DNA of 64,000 nt from Vibrio sp. 10N.261.45.E2 (GTDB lineage Bacteria; Pseudomonadota; Gammaproteobacteria; Enterobacterales; Vibrionaceae), in assembly GCF_002875705.1 (NCBI RefSeq), contig NZ_MCZZ01000143.1, positions 29,688-93,687 of the forward strand. The letters are read 5' to 3'. Below are positions 44,978 through 53,893 of this stretch, piece by piece (position 1 is the stretch's first letter; every line of letters starts with the position of its first letter). A model generated the notes under the pieces. The model was not told the origin of the DNA. It was given only the letters and a program-made list of their open reading frames with translations, and did no database searches. The position numbers and the translations under genes are program-made.

Positions 44978-45763
44978 ATGACGTCAGTATCTATACATCA
45001 ATTCAAACATTGGCTTAAGTTTCATCCTAATTCTCGAATTAGAAATGTGTTTTTCATTTTGAAAGACATCAGAAGCGCAGAGCTACCTACCCCTCAAGTG
45101 CTTAATCGCTGCCTATATCAAGCGCACAAGCTTGTGGTGAATTTGGTTTCTGGCTTTACTCGATTCTTCTACTGGACACCTGCGTTCAAGGGACGTGTCG
45201 CTCAATGTGGCAAACGCCTGTATTTGTACGGAGGTTTACCTTTCGTCAGCGGCCCTGTTCAAATTTCAATTGGTGACAATTGCCGTATCTCTGGCCACAC
45301 CACGTTTTCTGGTTGTACTCAGCCATTAGAAGGCTTAGAGCACCCACTACTGTCAATTGGTAACAATGTCGATATCGGTTGGCAGTCTACTATCGCTGTT
45401 GGAGGCAAAGTGGTTATCTCTGACAACGTACGTATCGCAGGTGGCGCTTTCCTATTTGGCTACTCTGGACACCCGCTTGATGCAAAACGCCGAGCGCTAG
45501 GTGAAGGTGATGACCCGCAACAAATCGGCGACATCATCCTTGAACCCGATGTGTGGTTAGGAACCAACGTGACCGTTAAAGGTGGCGTAACCATCGGCGA
45601 AGGTGCAGTAATAGCCGCAGGCAGCGTGGTAACAAAGAATATCCCAGCATTTGCTATCGCAGCCGGCAACCCTGCTCGAGTGGTTGGCCAAATCAAGTCT
45701 GTAGAAGTTACAGAGTCTGACGTATTCGATGCATTTGAGACTCATGGAGGCGACCATGCGTGA
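44978..45763 (+). CDS. sypM: SypM, hexapeptide-repeat acyl/acetyltransferase
   Basis: A 261-residue protein whose residues about 95-245 form a left-handed beta-helix of hexapeptide repeats (for example I-G-D-N-C-R, I-G-N-N-V-D, I-S-D-N-V-R, L-E-P-D-V-W-L-G). The ending A-A-G-N-P-A-R-V-V is typical of sugar O-acetyltransferases. The catalytic histidine may be in S-G-H-P-L-D. The N-terminal 90 residues are unassigned. It overlaps sypN by 8 bases and probably acetylates a sugar of the polysaccharide. Confidence 0.82.
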   Translation: MTSVSIHQFKHWLKFHPNSRIRNVFFILKDIRSAELPTPQVLNRCLYQAHKLVVNLVSGFTRFFYWTPAFKGRVAQCGKRLYLYGGLPFVSGPVQISIGDNCRISGHTTFSGCTQPLEGLEHPLLSIGNNVDIGWQSTIAVGGKVVISDNVRIAGGAFLFGYSGHPLDAKRRALGEGDDPQQIGDIILEPDVWLGTNVTVKGGVTIGEGAVIAAGSVVTKNIPAFAIAAGNPARVVGQIKSVEVTESDVFDAFETHGGDHA

Positions 45764-46874
45764 TTTAATCGTATTTGGTGAAGACTTTGGCGGCCTGCCT
45801 TCATCAACTCAACATTTGGTTCGTCACCTAGCTCAGCAACATACAGTCTTATGGATCAACTCTATTGGTCTAAGACAACCGAAGCTGTCATCTAAAGATA
45901 TGGCGCGAGCGTTCAATAAGTTGTTCGGCAAAACCAAAGCCGTGACTCAAAACATGCTCGACTCAGAGGGACACAACAACATTACCATCGTTAACTTAAA
46001 AACCATCCCTGCGCCTGCGTCTAAGTTATCGAGAAAGCTGGCCCAGCAAATGATGTTACGCCAACTAAAACCTGTTATTGCCGAGCTTAATCTTAACGAC
46101 CCTATTCTATGGACGTCACTTCCGACCGCAGTTGATTTGTGCGGACATTTAGGCGAATCATCCGTAGTGTATTACTGTGGCGATGATTTCAGTGCATTGG
46201 CGGGTGTTGACCATGACACGGTAGCGCAACACGAGTCAGAGTTGATTGATAAAGCAACTCTGATATTCGCGGCCAGCAAAAAATTGATGGATAAGTTTCC
46301 AAAACATAAAGCCCACTTACTACCGCATGGTGTAGACGTAGACCTGTTTTCAACACCTGTATCAAGAGCACAAGACTTACCAAGTAGCCACCGCCCTATT
46401 GCTGGTTTCTATGGCAGCCTTTCTAAGTGGCTTGATTACAAGATGATTGATAAAGTTGCGAATGCGATGCCGGAGTGGGACTTTGTTTTCATTGGTCCAA
46501 ACGAGCTTGATACGCTCATGCTACCTAAGTTGGACAACGTCCATTACCTTGGCCCTCGTCCACATCATACATTGCCAAGCTATTCTCAACACTGGGACGT
46601 AAGCCTACTACCGTTTGTTGATAACGAACAGATTCGAGCTTGCAGCCCACTCAAACTAATGGAATACCTTGCGGCTGGTACACCGATTATTACCACGCCA
46701 TTCCCTGCTTTGGTTCCCTATCAAGAGCACGTGACTACGATCGGCAGTGCTAACCAAATGATTTGGGCGCTTGACCATGCACGTCAACTTAACAATTCAC
46801 CTATCTCTGTCGTCGAGCAAGAAAGCTGGCAGAACCGTGGTAACTTCGTACATTGGATGTTGGAGCTATTATGA
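45756..46874 (+). CDS. sypN: SypN, glycosyltransferase
   Basis: A 372-residue GT-B glycosyltransferase. The C-terminal donor region reads P-H-G-V-D-V-D-L-F near 185, G-F-Y-G-S-L-S near 213 and L-L-P-F-V-D-N-E-Q ... S-P-L-K-L-M-E-Y-L-A-A-G near 285-305, a pattern of GT4/GT1-like enzymes. I start at ATG 45756 with ATGGAGG just upstream; the frame is open nine codons further inside sypM. It overlaps sypO by four bases. Confidence 0.8.
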   Translation: MRDLIVFGEDFGGLPSSTQHLVRHLAQQHTVLWINSIGLRQPKLSSKDMARAFNKLFGKTKAVTQNMLDSEGHNNITIVNLKTIPAPASKLSRKLAQQMMLRQLKPVIAELNLNDPILWTSLPTAVDLCGHLGESSVVYYCGDDFSALAGVDHDTVAQHESELIDKATLIFAASKKLMDKFPKHKAHLLPHGVDVDLFSTPVSRAQDLPSSHRPIAGFYGSLSKWLDYKMIDKVANAMPEWDFVFIGPNELDTLMLPKLDNVHYLGPRPHHTLPSYSQHWDVSLLPFVDNEQIRACSPLKLMEYLAAGTPIITTPFPALVPYQEHVTTIGSANQMIWALDHARQLNNSPISVVEQESWQNRGNFVHWMLELL

Positions 46875-48295
46875 ATAATCTGAAATTGCGGTTATTAACT
46901 ATCCTTAATGCGATGTGGCGTCAACGCTATGTTATCGTGCTGCCAATCCTGATTTTGCCGTTTGTAGGCTTTGGGGTGAGCAAACTGGCTCCAGCAAAAT
47001 ACGATGCGCATACCAGTATGTTGATTCAAGAAACCGCTAAAATGAACCCATTCTTGGAAGACATCGCGGTATCGACCATGCTGAAAGATCGACTCAATGC
47101 ATTAAGAACGTTGCTTCACAGTCGACATGTGCTTTACTCTGTGGCTGAAGAGTTGGAACTAACTACGCCAGACATGCCTGAGATGGAAAAAGAAGAGATC
47201 ATCGCCGACCTGTCTCAACGTTTGTCGGTGACTCAGCTTGGAAAAGATTTTCTAAAGATAAGCTTAACATCCAACACAGCACTTGGAATGGAACAGACTC
47301 TTCGCTCGGTTAGCGAACATTTCATTGAACAGTTGCTCGCACCGGAACGTTCGTCAATTGAAGACTCAAGCAACTTCTTGAAGATCCATATCGACAAGCG
47401 TCGTATTGAACTGGAAGCAGCAGAAGAAGCTTTGGCCTTGTACATGAATGAAAACGTGCAATCGACACCAGAAGTACAAAGCCAAAGTTTAAACCGCTTA
47501 GCATCGCTAAAACAAAACCTTGCAGAAAAAGAGGCCGAGTTATCAGGCGTTGAGAAAAGCCTCGGCTCGATCGACCAACAGCTTTCAAAAACCAACCCAG
47601 TGATCGGCCGAATAGAAGACCAGATCATCGACATTCGTAGTGAGCTAACGCTGCTTCAAGCAAAATACACTAATAAGCACAGTGCCGTGCAAGCTAAGGT
47701 TCGCGAATTAGAAAGACTTGAAAATGAGCGAAAGAGTTTACTTGATGTTGCCCAGCCACAGATGAACAGCGACCAGCTTTGGGACATCGCAAGTAGCACA
47801 ACACTGAACAAACTTTCCGATACCCAACCTCTTTTGGTTACGCAGCTACACAGCTTGCAATTGGTTCGCGCTCGCTTTGAGTCTTTGACTGAAGAGACAA
47901 AAAGCCTTCGTACTATGATTTTCGAACTAGAACACAAGGCGAATAACTTTGGTGAAAATGCAAAAGAGATGTACCGCCTAAAACGCCAAGTTGAAATAAA
48001 GCGTCAACTTTACGATGAACTGACAGAGCGTTATGAAATGGCTCAGTTAACGGGTTCTCTAGGTGTGTTTGAACAAAACAAACGTGTAAAGATTATCGAT
48101 TTGCCCTTCACGCCTAGCATGAAATCGAACATGCCGACTTTTGTCTTTATTCTGGCTGGATTTGTAGCGGGTATTGGATTGGGGATTGGCTTAGCCGTAT
48201 TGTTTGAATTGTTTGACTCTTCAATCAAACGTAAAGACGAAATCGAAGATATCTTGGGTGTCCCTGTGATAACGGTCATTCCTAAAATGAGCTAG
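46871..48295 (+). CDS. sypO: SypO, Wzz/chain-length determinant family protein
   Basis: A 474-residue inner-membrane protein with helices near 18-38 and 428-448, and between them a long periplasmic coiled coil (about 150-410), the architecture of polysaccharide co-polymerases. A P-x-x-P region precedes the second helix (D-L-P-F-T-P-S-M-K-S-N). There is no fused kinase, so SypD would be its cytoplasmic partner. It controls chain length and export of the polymer. The ATG at 46871 has TTGGAG upstream. Confidence 0.85.
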   Translation: MNNLKLRLLTILNAMWRQRYVIVLPILILPFVGFGVSKLAPAKYDAHTSMLIQETAKMNPFLEDIAVSTMLKDRLNALRTLLHSRHVLYSVAEELELTTPDMPEMEKEEIIADLSQRLSVTQLGKDFLKISLTSNTALGMEQTLRSVSEHFIEQLLAPERSSIEDSSNFLKIHIDKRRIELEAAEEALALYMNENVQSTPEVQSQSLNRLASLKQNLAEKEAELSGVEKSLGSIDQQLSKTNPVIGRIEDQIIDIRSELTLLQAKYTNKHSAVQAKVRELERLENERKSLLDVAQPQMNSDQLWDIASSTTLNKLSDTQPLLVTQLHSLQLVRARFESLTEETKSLRTMIFELEHKANNFGENAKEMYRLKRQVEIKRQLYDELTERYEMAQLTGSLGVFEQNKRVKIIDLPFTPSMKSNMPTFVFILAGFVAGIGLGIGLAVLFELFDSSIKRKDEIEDILGVPVITVIPKMS

Positions 48296-48341
48296 TCAGC
48301 TTTAAAACCAGACCTTACCAAGGGCTTACTTCTCTCCAACA

Positions 48342-48366
48342 AACGCCAACATTCGCTTGGCGTTTC
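48342..48366 (+). terminator. Weak terminator after sypO
   Basis: AACGCCAA CATTCGC TTGGCGTT then TCACTTG: a good stem but a poor T-run. Some read-through into sypP is likely. Confidence 0.5.
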
Positions 48367-48458
48367 ACTTGTCTAAAGCCTCAAATTCGTAATCTCACCT
48401 TAAACGTCCACCTGCCTTATCATTCAAACTGCAATTCATTGGTATTTTGTTTTGATTC

Positions 48459-48470
48459 CCATTTTGAGAA
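48459..48470 (-). promoter_or_regulatory. SypG-box-like site upstream of sypP
   Basis: The minus strand reads TTCTCAAAATGG, matching TTCTCA-N3-TG, about 60 bases before the -24 box. Confidence 0.65.
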
Positions 48471-48527
48471 ATAAAAATCACTACAAAATAGATCAACATA
48501 AGCCATTGAAATAAATGGATTATTTAA

Positions 48528-48544
48528 TTGGCACAACTCCTGCA
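48528..48544 (+). promoter_or_regulatory. Sigma-54 promoter of sypP
   Basis: TTGGCACAACTCCTGCA has a perfect TTGGCAC -24 box and TGC at -12, with correct spacing. The start would be near 48554. Confidence 0.8.
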
Positions 48545-48636
48545 ATCTCCTTGCTTAGTTAAACGTTTTAAATGAAGTCACTTCAAGAGAAACGTCAGAA
48601 AGGCGAAACAAGAATTATAAAGGCAGGGTCCAAATT

Positions 48637-49737
48637 ATGAATACGCACTTAACGAAGCATGGCAAAAAGATCATACATGTTGTTCAGCACCTTGCTCCGG
48701 GTGGCTTAGAAACCCTGACGCTCGATCTGTTGCGCCTTGCTAAGCCAAGCGACCAAGTACTTATCGTTAGTTTAGAAGGTACAAAACAAGAATCAGTCAA
48801 TAACTGGCCGAAATTGGAGCCTTACAAAGAGCAGATCGTTTTTTTAGATAAAGCACCAGGCGTACAGTTCAACATCATTATTAAGCTTATCAAAGCTTTC
48901 AATGCAATTCGCCCTGACGTTGTTCATACCCATCACATTGGCCCATTGTTGTATGCAGGGTATGCCGCTCGCGTAACTGGTGTTCCAACTCGAATCCATA
49001 CCGAGCATGACGCGTGGCACCTGAACAACAACAAACGTCGTCGCATACAAGCGCTTGCTTTAAAAGCCGCTCAGCCTACGTTAGTTGCAGACGCGACGCG
49101 TGTTTATAACCAACTACGCGCTGCTTTCTCTTACCAAAACATTATCACCATCAAAAATGGCGTGGATTGTGAAAAGTTTAAGCCAATGTCGAAAGAACAT
49201 GCGAGAGAAGCGCTAAACCTGCCGACAGACAAACACATCATCGGTTGTGCGGGACGCCTAGAATATGTGAAAGGCCAAGACCAACTGATTAAAGCCATGA
49301 CGCTTCTACCAGAAAACATGGTTGTCGCATTTGCTGGCGGCGGTACCAAACGTGCTCAACTTGAGCAACTTACTCGCCGACTAAACCTAAGTGATCGAAT
49401 TATCTTCCTAGGCCTAGTTGAAGACATGACCACGTTTTACGGAGCGTTAGACACCTTCTGCCTACCTTCACGCCATGAAGGCTTACCCCTTTCAACACTC
49501 GAAGCTCAAGCGTGCAATATTCCAACTGTCGCGATGGACGTGGGCGCTGTCGATGAAACCTTATGCCCAGTAAGCGGCACGCTCGTCAAAAAAGGCAGCA
49601 TCACAGGATTAGCCAACGCGTTGCTAGAGAATCAAAATGAGCGCTTTTTATCGCCTCGACGCTACGTACTCGAAAACTTCGACATCATCAAAATGGTTTC
49701 GTCTTACAACGACATCTCAGAAGGAGCTTACGCATGA
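48637..49737 (+). CDS. sypP: SypP, glycosyltransferase (GT4)
   Basis: A 366-residue GT-B enzyme. It has the N-terminal G-G-L-E-T-L-T-L-D-L-L motif near 24, V-H-T-H-H near 92, and the C-terminal G-R-L-E-Y-V-K-G and R-H-E-G-L-P-L-S-T-L-E-A-Q-A (E-x7-E) motifs of family GT4. It builds the repeat unit on the cytoplasmic face. It overlaps sypQ by four bases. Confidence 0.83.
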   Translation: MNTHLTKHGKKIIHVVQHLAPGGLETLTLDLLRLAKPSDQVLIVSLEGTKQESVNNWPKLEPYKEQIVFLDKAPGVQFNIIIKLIKAFNAIRPDVVHTHHIGPLLYAGYAARVTGVPTRIHTEHDAWHLNNNKRRRIQALALKAAQPTLVADATRVYNQLRAAFSYQNIITIKNGVDCEKFKPMSKEHAREALNLPTDKHIIGCAGRLEYVKGQDQLIKAMTLLPENMVVAFAGGGTKRAQLEQLTRRLNLSDRIIFLGLVEDMTTFYGALDTFCLPSRHEGLPLSTLEAQACNIPTVAMDVGAVDETLCPVSGTLVKKGSITGLANALLENQNERFLSPRRYVLENFDIIKMVSSYNDISEGAYA

Positions 49738-50921
49738 TTGATTGGTTGCTTGCAGGACTGTGTTTATTCTCTGGCGCGTTGATTGTCTATCATCACGCAG
49801 CCTACCCTCTGTTGCTGCGTTGGTATGCGAAAAGCCACCCAGCGCGTAAAGTTGAAGAGAGTCATCGTTGCTACAAAGACGAACAGCAAGATTGTACGTT
49901 GCCGACCATAACCGTACTTGTCCCAGCGTTTAATGAAGAACAGTGGATCGCAGACAAGATCCGTAACCTTGCTTCACTCGATTACCCAAAAAAGAAGCTA
50001 CAGGTGATTATTGCTTGTGATGGTTGTACCGATAACACAGTCGCCATTGCACAAATGACCATTCAAGAAGCGATGTGCAGTGACGTTTATTTTGAGATAC
50101 ATGACCATAAAGTAAACCGAGGCAAAGTTGCGGTAATTAATGAAGAAGTGACACGTATAACCAGTGATATCACAGCAATGAGTGACGTTTCTGCCCTTAT
50201 TTCATTGGATGCACTACTGATTGCTGCCGCTCATTTTGAAAGTGACAAGGTCGGTGTTGTAAACGCAACCTACCAACTTTGCCCAACGGGTAATGAAGGT
50301 GAAAACACGTATTGGCAGTATCAGACCGCGGTTAAAGAGTCAGAGGCATCATTAGGTTCTAGCTTAGGTTCGCATGGCGCATTCTACTTGTTCAGAACAC
50401 ACCTGTTCGAACTACTTCCTCTGAATACCATTAACGATGATTTCATCCTACCGATGCAAATCGTTAAGCAAGGTTACATCGCAGAATACGAAACCCAAAT
50501 GGTGGCATTAGAGCTAGAGGAATCGAACCTAGAAACAGACTTCAAACGTAGACTTCGTATTTCGGCGGGTAACATGCAACAAGCGATTCGATTGTTTGGC
50601 TTGTTTAGCCCGAAGTTTAAAGGTATCGCGTTTGCATTTTTCTCTGGAAAAGGCCTTCGCTTACTCACTCCATATTTGATGATTGTGTGCTTTGTGTGCT
50701 CAATCTTACTGAGCAACTACATGGTATTTGAAGCTTTGTTATGGGCTCAAGTAGCGGTTTACAGCATTGGCTTGCTTGGCTGCATATTACCAAAGCGCCT
50801 AGTAAACAAACCTATTTCATTAATCTCTTATTTAATCGTTGGACACTATGCCAACTTCATTGGTGGCATTCGTTACCTAATCGGACTAGAAAACTCACCT
50901 TGGACACGAGCGAATCATTAA
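49734..50921 (+). CDS. sypQ: SypQ, membrane glycosyltransferase (GT2)
   Basis: A 395-residue inner-membrane GT2 enzyme: an N-terminal helix (about 5-25), the catalytic domain from P-T-I-T-V-L-V-P-A-F-N-E-E near 56 with A-C-D-G-C-T-D-N-T near 95, a later N-D-D-F acidic motif near 230, then two or three C-terminal helices (about 300-385). GT2 enzymes of this shape resemble poly-N-acetylglucosamine synthases. The product here is unknown. Confidence 0.83.
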   Translation: MIDWLLAGLCLFSGALIVYHHAAYPLLLRWYAKSHPARKVEESHRCYKDEQQDCTLPTITVLVPAFNEEQWIADKIRNLASLDYPKKKLQVIIACDGCTDNTVAIAQMTIQEAMCSDVYFEIHDHKVNRGKVAVINEEVTRITSDITAMSDVSALISLDALLIAAAHFESDKVGVVNATYQLCPTGNEGENTYWQYQTAVKESEASLGSSLGSHGAFYLFRTHLFELLPLNTINDDFILPMQIVKQGYIAEYETQMVALELEESNLETDFKRRLRISAGNMQQAIRLFGLFSPKFKGIAFAFFSGKGLRLLTPYLMIVCFVCSILLSNYMVFEALLWAQVAVYSIGLLGCILPKRLVNKPISLISYLIVGHYANFIGGIRYLIGLENSPWTRANH

Positions 50922-50930
50922 GGACTTATT

Positions 50931-51590
50931 ATGATGAACATTGAACAGCTATCTACCCAAAACCTATACCAATACAAAATCTCACGTGCTAAACGTACTT
51001 TCGATTTCGTGAGCTCATTGATTGCTTTGATTTTGCTAGCACCAGTATTTCCACTGATTGCGATGGCGATTGCACTGACCTCTCGTGGCCCTATTTTCTA
51101 CCGTCAACTGCGTGTGGGTAAGTCTACACCAGAGAAAATGGAAATCTTTGAAATAATGAAGTTCCGTAGCATGTACGAAGATGCAGAAACTCGCTCTGGT
51201 GCTGTATGGGCTACCGCGAATGACCCACGAATCACACCTGTAGGTCGCTTTTTAAGAAAGACTCGTCTTGATGAGCTTCCACAACTGTTTAACGTATTGA
51301 AAGGTGAAATGTCTCTGATTGGTCCTCGTCCTGAACGCCCTACTTTTTACACCAAACTAGAGAACGAAATCCCTTACTTTGCTGACCGTACATATGGCGT
51401 AATGCCCGGTATCACAGGGCTTGCACAAGTGAATCAAGGTTACGATACCTGTATTGATGATGTACGTCGTAAAGTCGGCTTCGACCATAGTTACGCGTTA
51501 AGCTTATGTTCTGTTAAGTCTTGGATTGTGGCTGATCTCAGCATCATTTCTAAAACAATCATCGTAATGGTCGACGGTCGAGGTCGTTAA
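50931..51590 (+). CDS. sypR: SypR, undecaprenyl-phosphate sugar phosphotransferase
   Basis: A 219-residue initiating transferase with one N-terminal hydrophobic re-entrant helix (about 24-48) after K-R-T-F-D-F. The catalytic region is M-K-F-R-S-M-Y-E-D-A near 85, then T-R-L-D-E-L-P-Q-L-F-N-V and G-P-R-P-E-R-P. It transfers the first sugar-phosphate to undecaprenyl phosphate. Two adjacent ATG codons begin the frame after TAAGGAC. It is last in the syp locus. Confidence 0.88.
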   Translation: MMNIEQLSTQNLYQYKISRAKRTFDFVSSLIALILLAPVFPLIAMAIALTSRGPIFYRQLRVGKSTPEKMEIFEIMKFRSMYEDAETRSGAVWATANDPRITPVGRFLRKTRLDELPQLFNVLKGEMSLIGPRPERPTFYTKLENEIPYFADRTYGVMPGITGLAQVNQGYDTCIDDVRRKVGFDHSYALSLCSVKSWIVADLSIISKTIIVMVDGRGR

Positions 51591-51635
51591 AACAGCATCG
51601 TCTAAGGTGAAACAACACTAGTCTAAGATAAACAC

Positions 51636-51673
51636 AAAGCCAGCTATGATAATCACTTATCGGCTGGCTTTTT
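51636..51673 (+). terminator. Terminator of the syp locus
   Basis: AAAGCCAGC ... GCTGGCTTTTT. Confidence 0.8.
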
Positions 51674-51775
51674 ACTGCCTCAGCACAAGCTAGCTTCAAG
51701 AACGCTTCGATTTTAAAATCCAATTGGTATACGATGCCCAACATACTGTTCTAAAAACGATTCAATGCTGTTGTT

Positions 51776-52654
51776 ATGAAAATCGAAGATCTAAAACTGT
51801 TTACCACCGTTGTCGAACTGGGTAGTTTTACTGCCGCTGCCAATGCACTTGACCTTCCCCGCGCCAATGTTAGCCGCAGAATTAACGACCTTGAAAAGTC
51901 TCTCGGCATTCAATTGTTCTTTAGAACCACTCGCAGCCTTTCCTTAACGAAATCTGGTGAGCTTTATTACAAAGAGCTGATCAATGCCTTGAGTGCGCTC
52001 GACAAAGCGAATCATATCGCTTCCAACCTTTCAGAAGTCGCACACGGACAAGTGAAGATTGGTTTGTTGCCTGAAACCAGCGACATCATGCAATCAACGC
52101 TGTTCAAGTTCCAAGATATGTACCCCAAAGTAGAGCTCGACATTCGCAACATTAGTAACGGCTTTGTCGATATGTATCGTCAAGGGTTAGACCTTGCCAT
52201 GCATGGCGGTACCTTGAGTGACGCTAACGTGGTCGCCCGTAAGCTGATGGATCTCCAACGTGTTTTTGTTGCGAGTCCGGAATTTATTGAGAAAAAAGGC
52301 AAGCCTTCAAGCTTAAGAGAGATTTCAACTTACCCCTTTGTTTGTTTTAGGTGGCCAAGCGGTGACATCGACAAGCAATGGAACATCAAAGACCACATCA
52401 TCAAAGTCGAACCTTCGGTGGTGAGTGACAGCATCGGCTTTGTAATCGGCGGCGTAACACGTCACAGAGGCATCGCATTACTACCAGAACTCTTGGTACG
52501 ACAGCAACTCAAAGACGGAACCTTGATCAACCTATTCCCTGGAGTGGATATTCAAAAAGAAGAAGCATGGCTACTCTACCCGCAGCGCAAAGCTCTGAGT
52601 CATTCCGCTCAACTTTTGATTGATTTTCTATTACAAGAACTTCCAAATCTATAG
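51776..52654 (+). CDS. LysR-family transcriptional regulator
   Basis: A 292-residue LysR regulator: a winged helix-turn-helix in residues 1-60 (F-T-A-A-A-N-A-L-D-L-P-R-A-N-V-S-R-R-I) and a periplasmic-binding-like effector domain from about 90. It is 99 bases upstream of the efflux genes, on the same strand, and probably regulates them. The inducer is unknown. Confidence 0.88.
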   Translation: MKIEDLKLFTTVVELGSFTAAANALDLPRANVSRRINDLEKSLGIQLFFRTTRSLSLTKSGELYYKELINALSALDKANHIASNLSEVAHGQVKIGLLPETSDIMQSTLFKFQDMYPKVELDIRNISNGFVDMYRQGLDLAMHGGTLSDANVVARKLMDLQRVFVASPEFIEKKGKPSSLREISTYPFVCFRWPSGDIDKQWNIKDHIIKVEPSVVSDSIGFVIGGVTRHRGIALLPELLVRQQLKDGTLINLFPGVDIQKEEAWLLYPQRKALSHSAQLLIDFLLQELPNL

Positions 52655-52753
52655 TTATTGTAATGAATTTTATGACAGTGTTTCGCGAATAGACTAGATT
52701 ATCTAAACAAAACTGAAAGATAGAATTACTCCATAAATTGACAGGAGTAATCA

Positions 52754-53887
52754 ATGAAGCCTATATCTCAACAATCGCCTATCTTTCAACAGACAGCTAC
52801 GTTTAAGTGCTCACCTATTCTTAAACAGACAGTCATTGCACTAAGCCTAGTCTCTCTCTTTGGCTGCAATGACTCTGAGGCGACGACAGCTCAAAAACAA
52901 ACGCGACCAATTCAAGTAATTCGACTTGAGCCCCTTTCTCATCAGGTCGAAAAGTCTTTTACAGGTAAGCTGCAATCATCAGAAACAGCTGGTGTCGCAT
53001 TTCGCGTGCCGGGCACTATTCAAAACATCATGGTCTCGGTTGGCGATTCAGTAAAGAAAGGCCAACCGTTGGCACAACTCGATCCGCACGATTACCAAGT
53101 AGCGTTAGAGGAGTTACAAGCCCGCTCTCTTGAAGCAAAGTCTGCACACAAATTAGCTAAGACTGAACTTGCACGAGTGAAACAAGCCATTGCCGACAAC
53201 GCAATTGCTGATGTTAACTTAGACCGTGCAATCAGTGGATATGAGAGAAGTGAAGCGGCGGTTAAAGTGGTCGAACAGAACATACGCCGTGCAAAAGATT
53301 CAATTCGTTATACCCAACTGCGCGCGCCTTTCGATGGTGTGGTAGCCGCATCTAACTTCGATCAGTTCGAACAAGTCCTGCCGGGTCTTTCGGTTTTCAC
53401 CATCCACAACCCCGAACAACTTGAAGTTAAAATCCAAGTCCCAGAAAACTTGATTCACGAGTTCAAGCCAAAGCAAAGTTCTATTATTAGCTGGTATGGC
53501 TCTGATGAAAAGCTGATTGGCTACGCTGCTGAAATCGCAACTTCACCTCACCCTATTAAGCAAACCTATGCCGTTACTTATCATGTCGAGTCAGTCGATA
53601 AAACGGTACTGCCGGGTAAAGCCGTAACACTGACTACCCAACTTGGTGAACCAACCAATAATTTCTGCTTACCGTATTCTGCAGTAGTGAATCAATCGGG
53701 CATCGAGCAAGTATTCACCCTTCAAAACGAGCAAGCACATGGCGTGACTGTAGACGTGGTTTCAATGTCTAAAAATACCGTGTGTGTTGAATCTGAACTC
53801 AACGATGGCGATTTCGTCGTGGTGAGTGGCGCTCAATACGTCATGGAAGGTCAACACTTCTCAGATATTCAAGTTAAGAGCCTGTAG
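52754..53887 (+). CDS. RND efflux periplasmic adaptor lipoprotein
   Basis: A 377-residue membrane-fusion protein. The N-terminus is long; the lipobox L-F-G-C places the lipidated Cys at residue 38. A lipoyl half-motif (V-S-V-G-D-S-V-K-K-G-Q-P-L-A-Q-L-D) is near 95, a helical hairpin near 120-175 and the second half L-R-A-P-F-D-G-V-V-A near 185. It bridges the RND pump and the outer-membrane channel. The ribosome site ACAGGAG is strong. It is first of a three-gene operon. Confidence 0.9.
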   Translation: MKPISQQSPIFQQTATFKCSPILKQTVIALSLVSLFGCNDSEATTAQKQTRPIQVIRLEPLSHQVEKSFTGKLQSSETAGVAFRVPGTIQNIMVSVGDSVKKGQPLAQLDPHDYQVALEELQARSLEAKSAHKLAKTELARVKQAIADNAIADVNLDRAISGYERSEAAVKVVEQNIRRAKDSIRYTQLRAPFDGVVAASNFDQFEQVLPGLSVFTIHNPEQLEVKIQVPENLIHEFKPKQSSIISWYGSDEKLIGYAAEIATSPHPIKQTYAVTYHVESVDKTVLPGKAVTLTTQLGEPTNNFCLPYSAVVNQSGIEQVFTLQNEQAHGVTVDVVSMSKNTVCVESELNDGDFVVVSGAQYVMEGQHFSDIQVKSL

Positions 53888-53893
53888 GTAATC

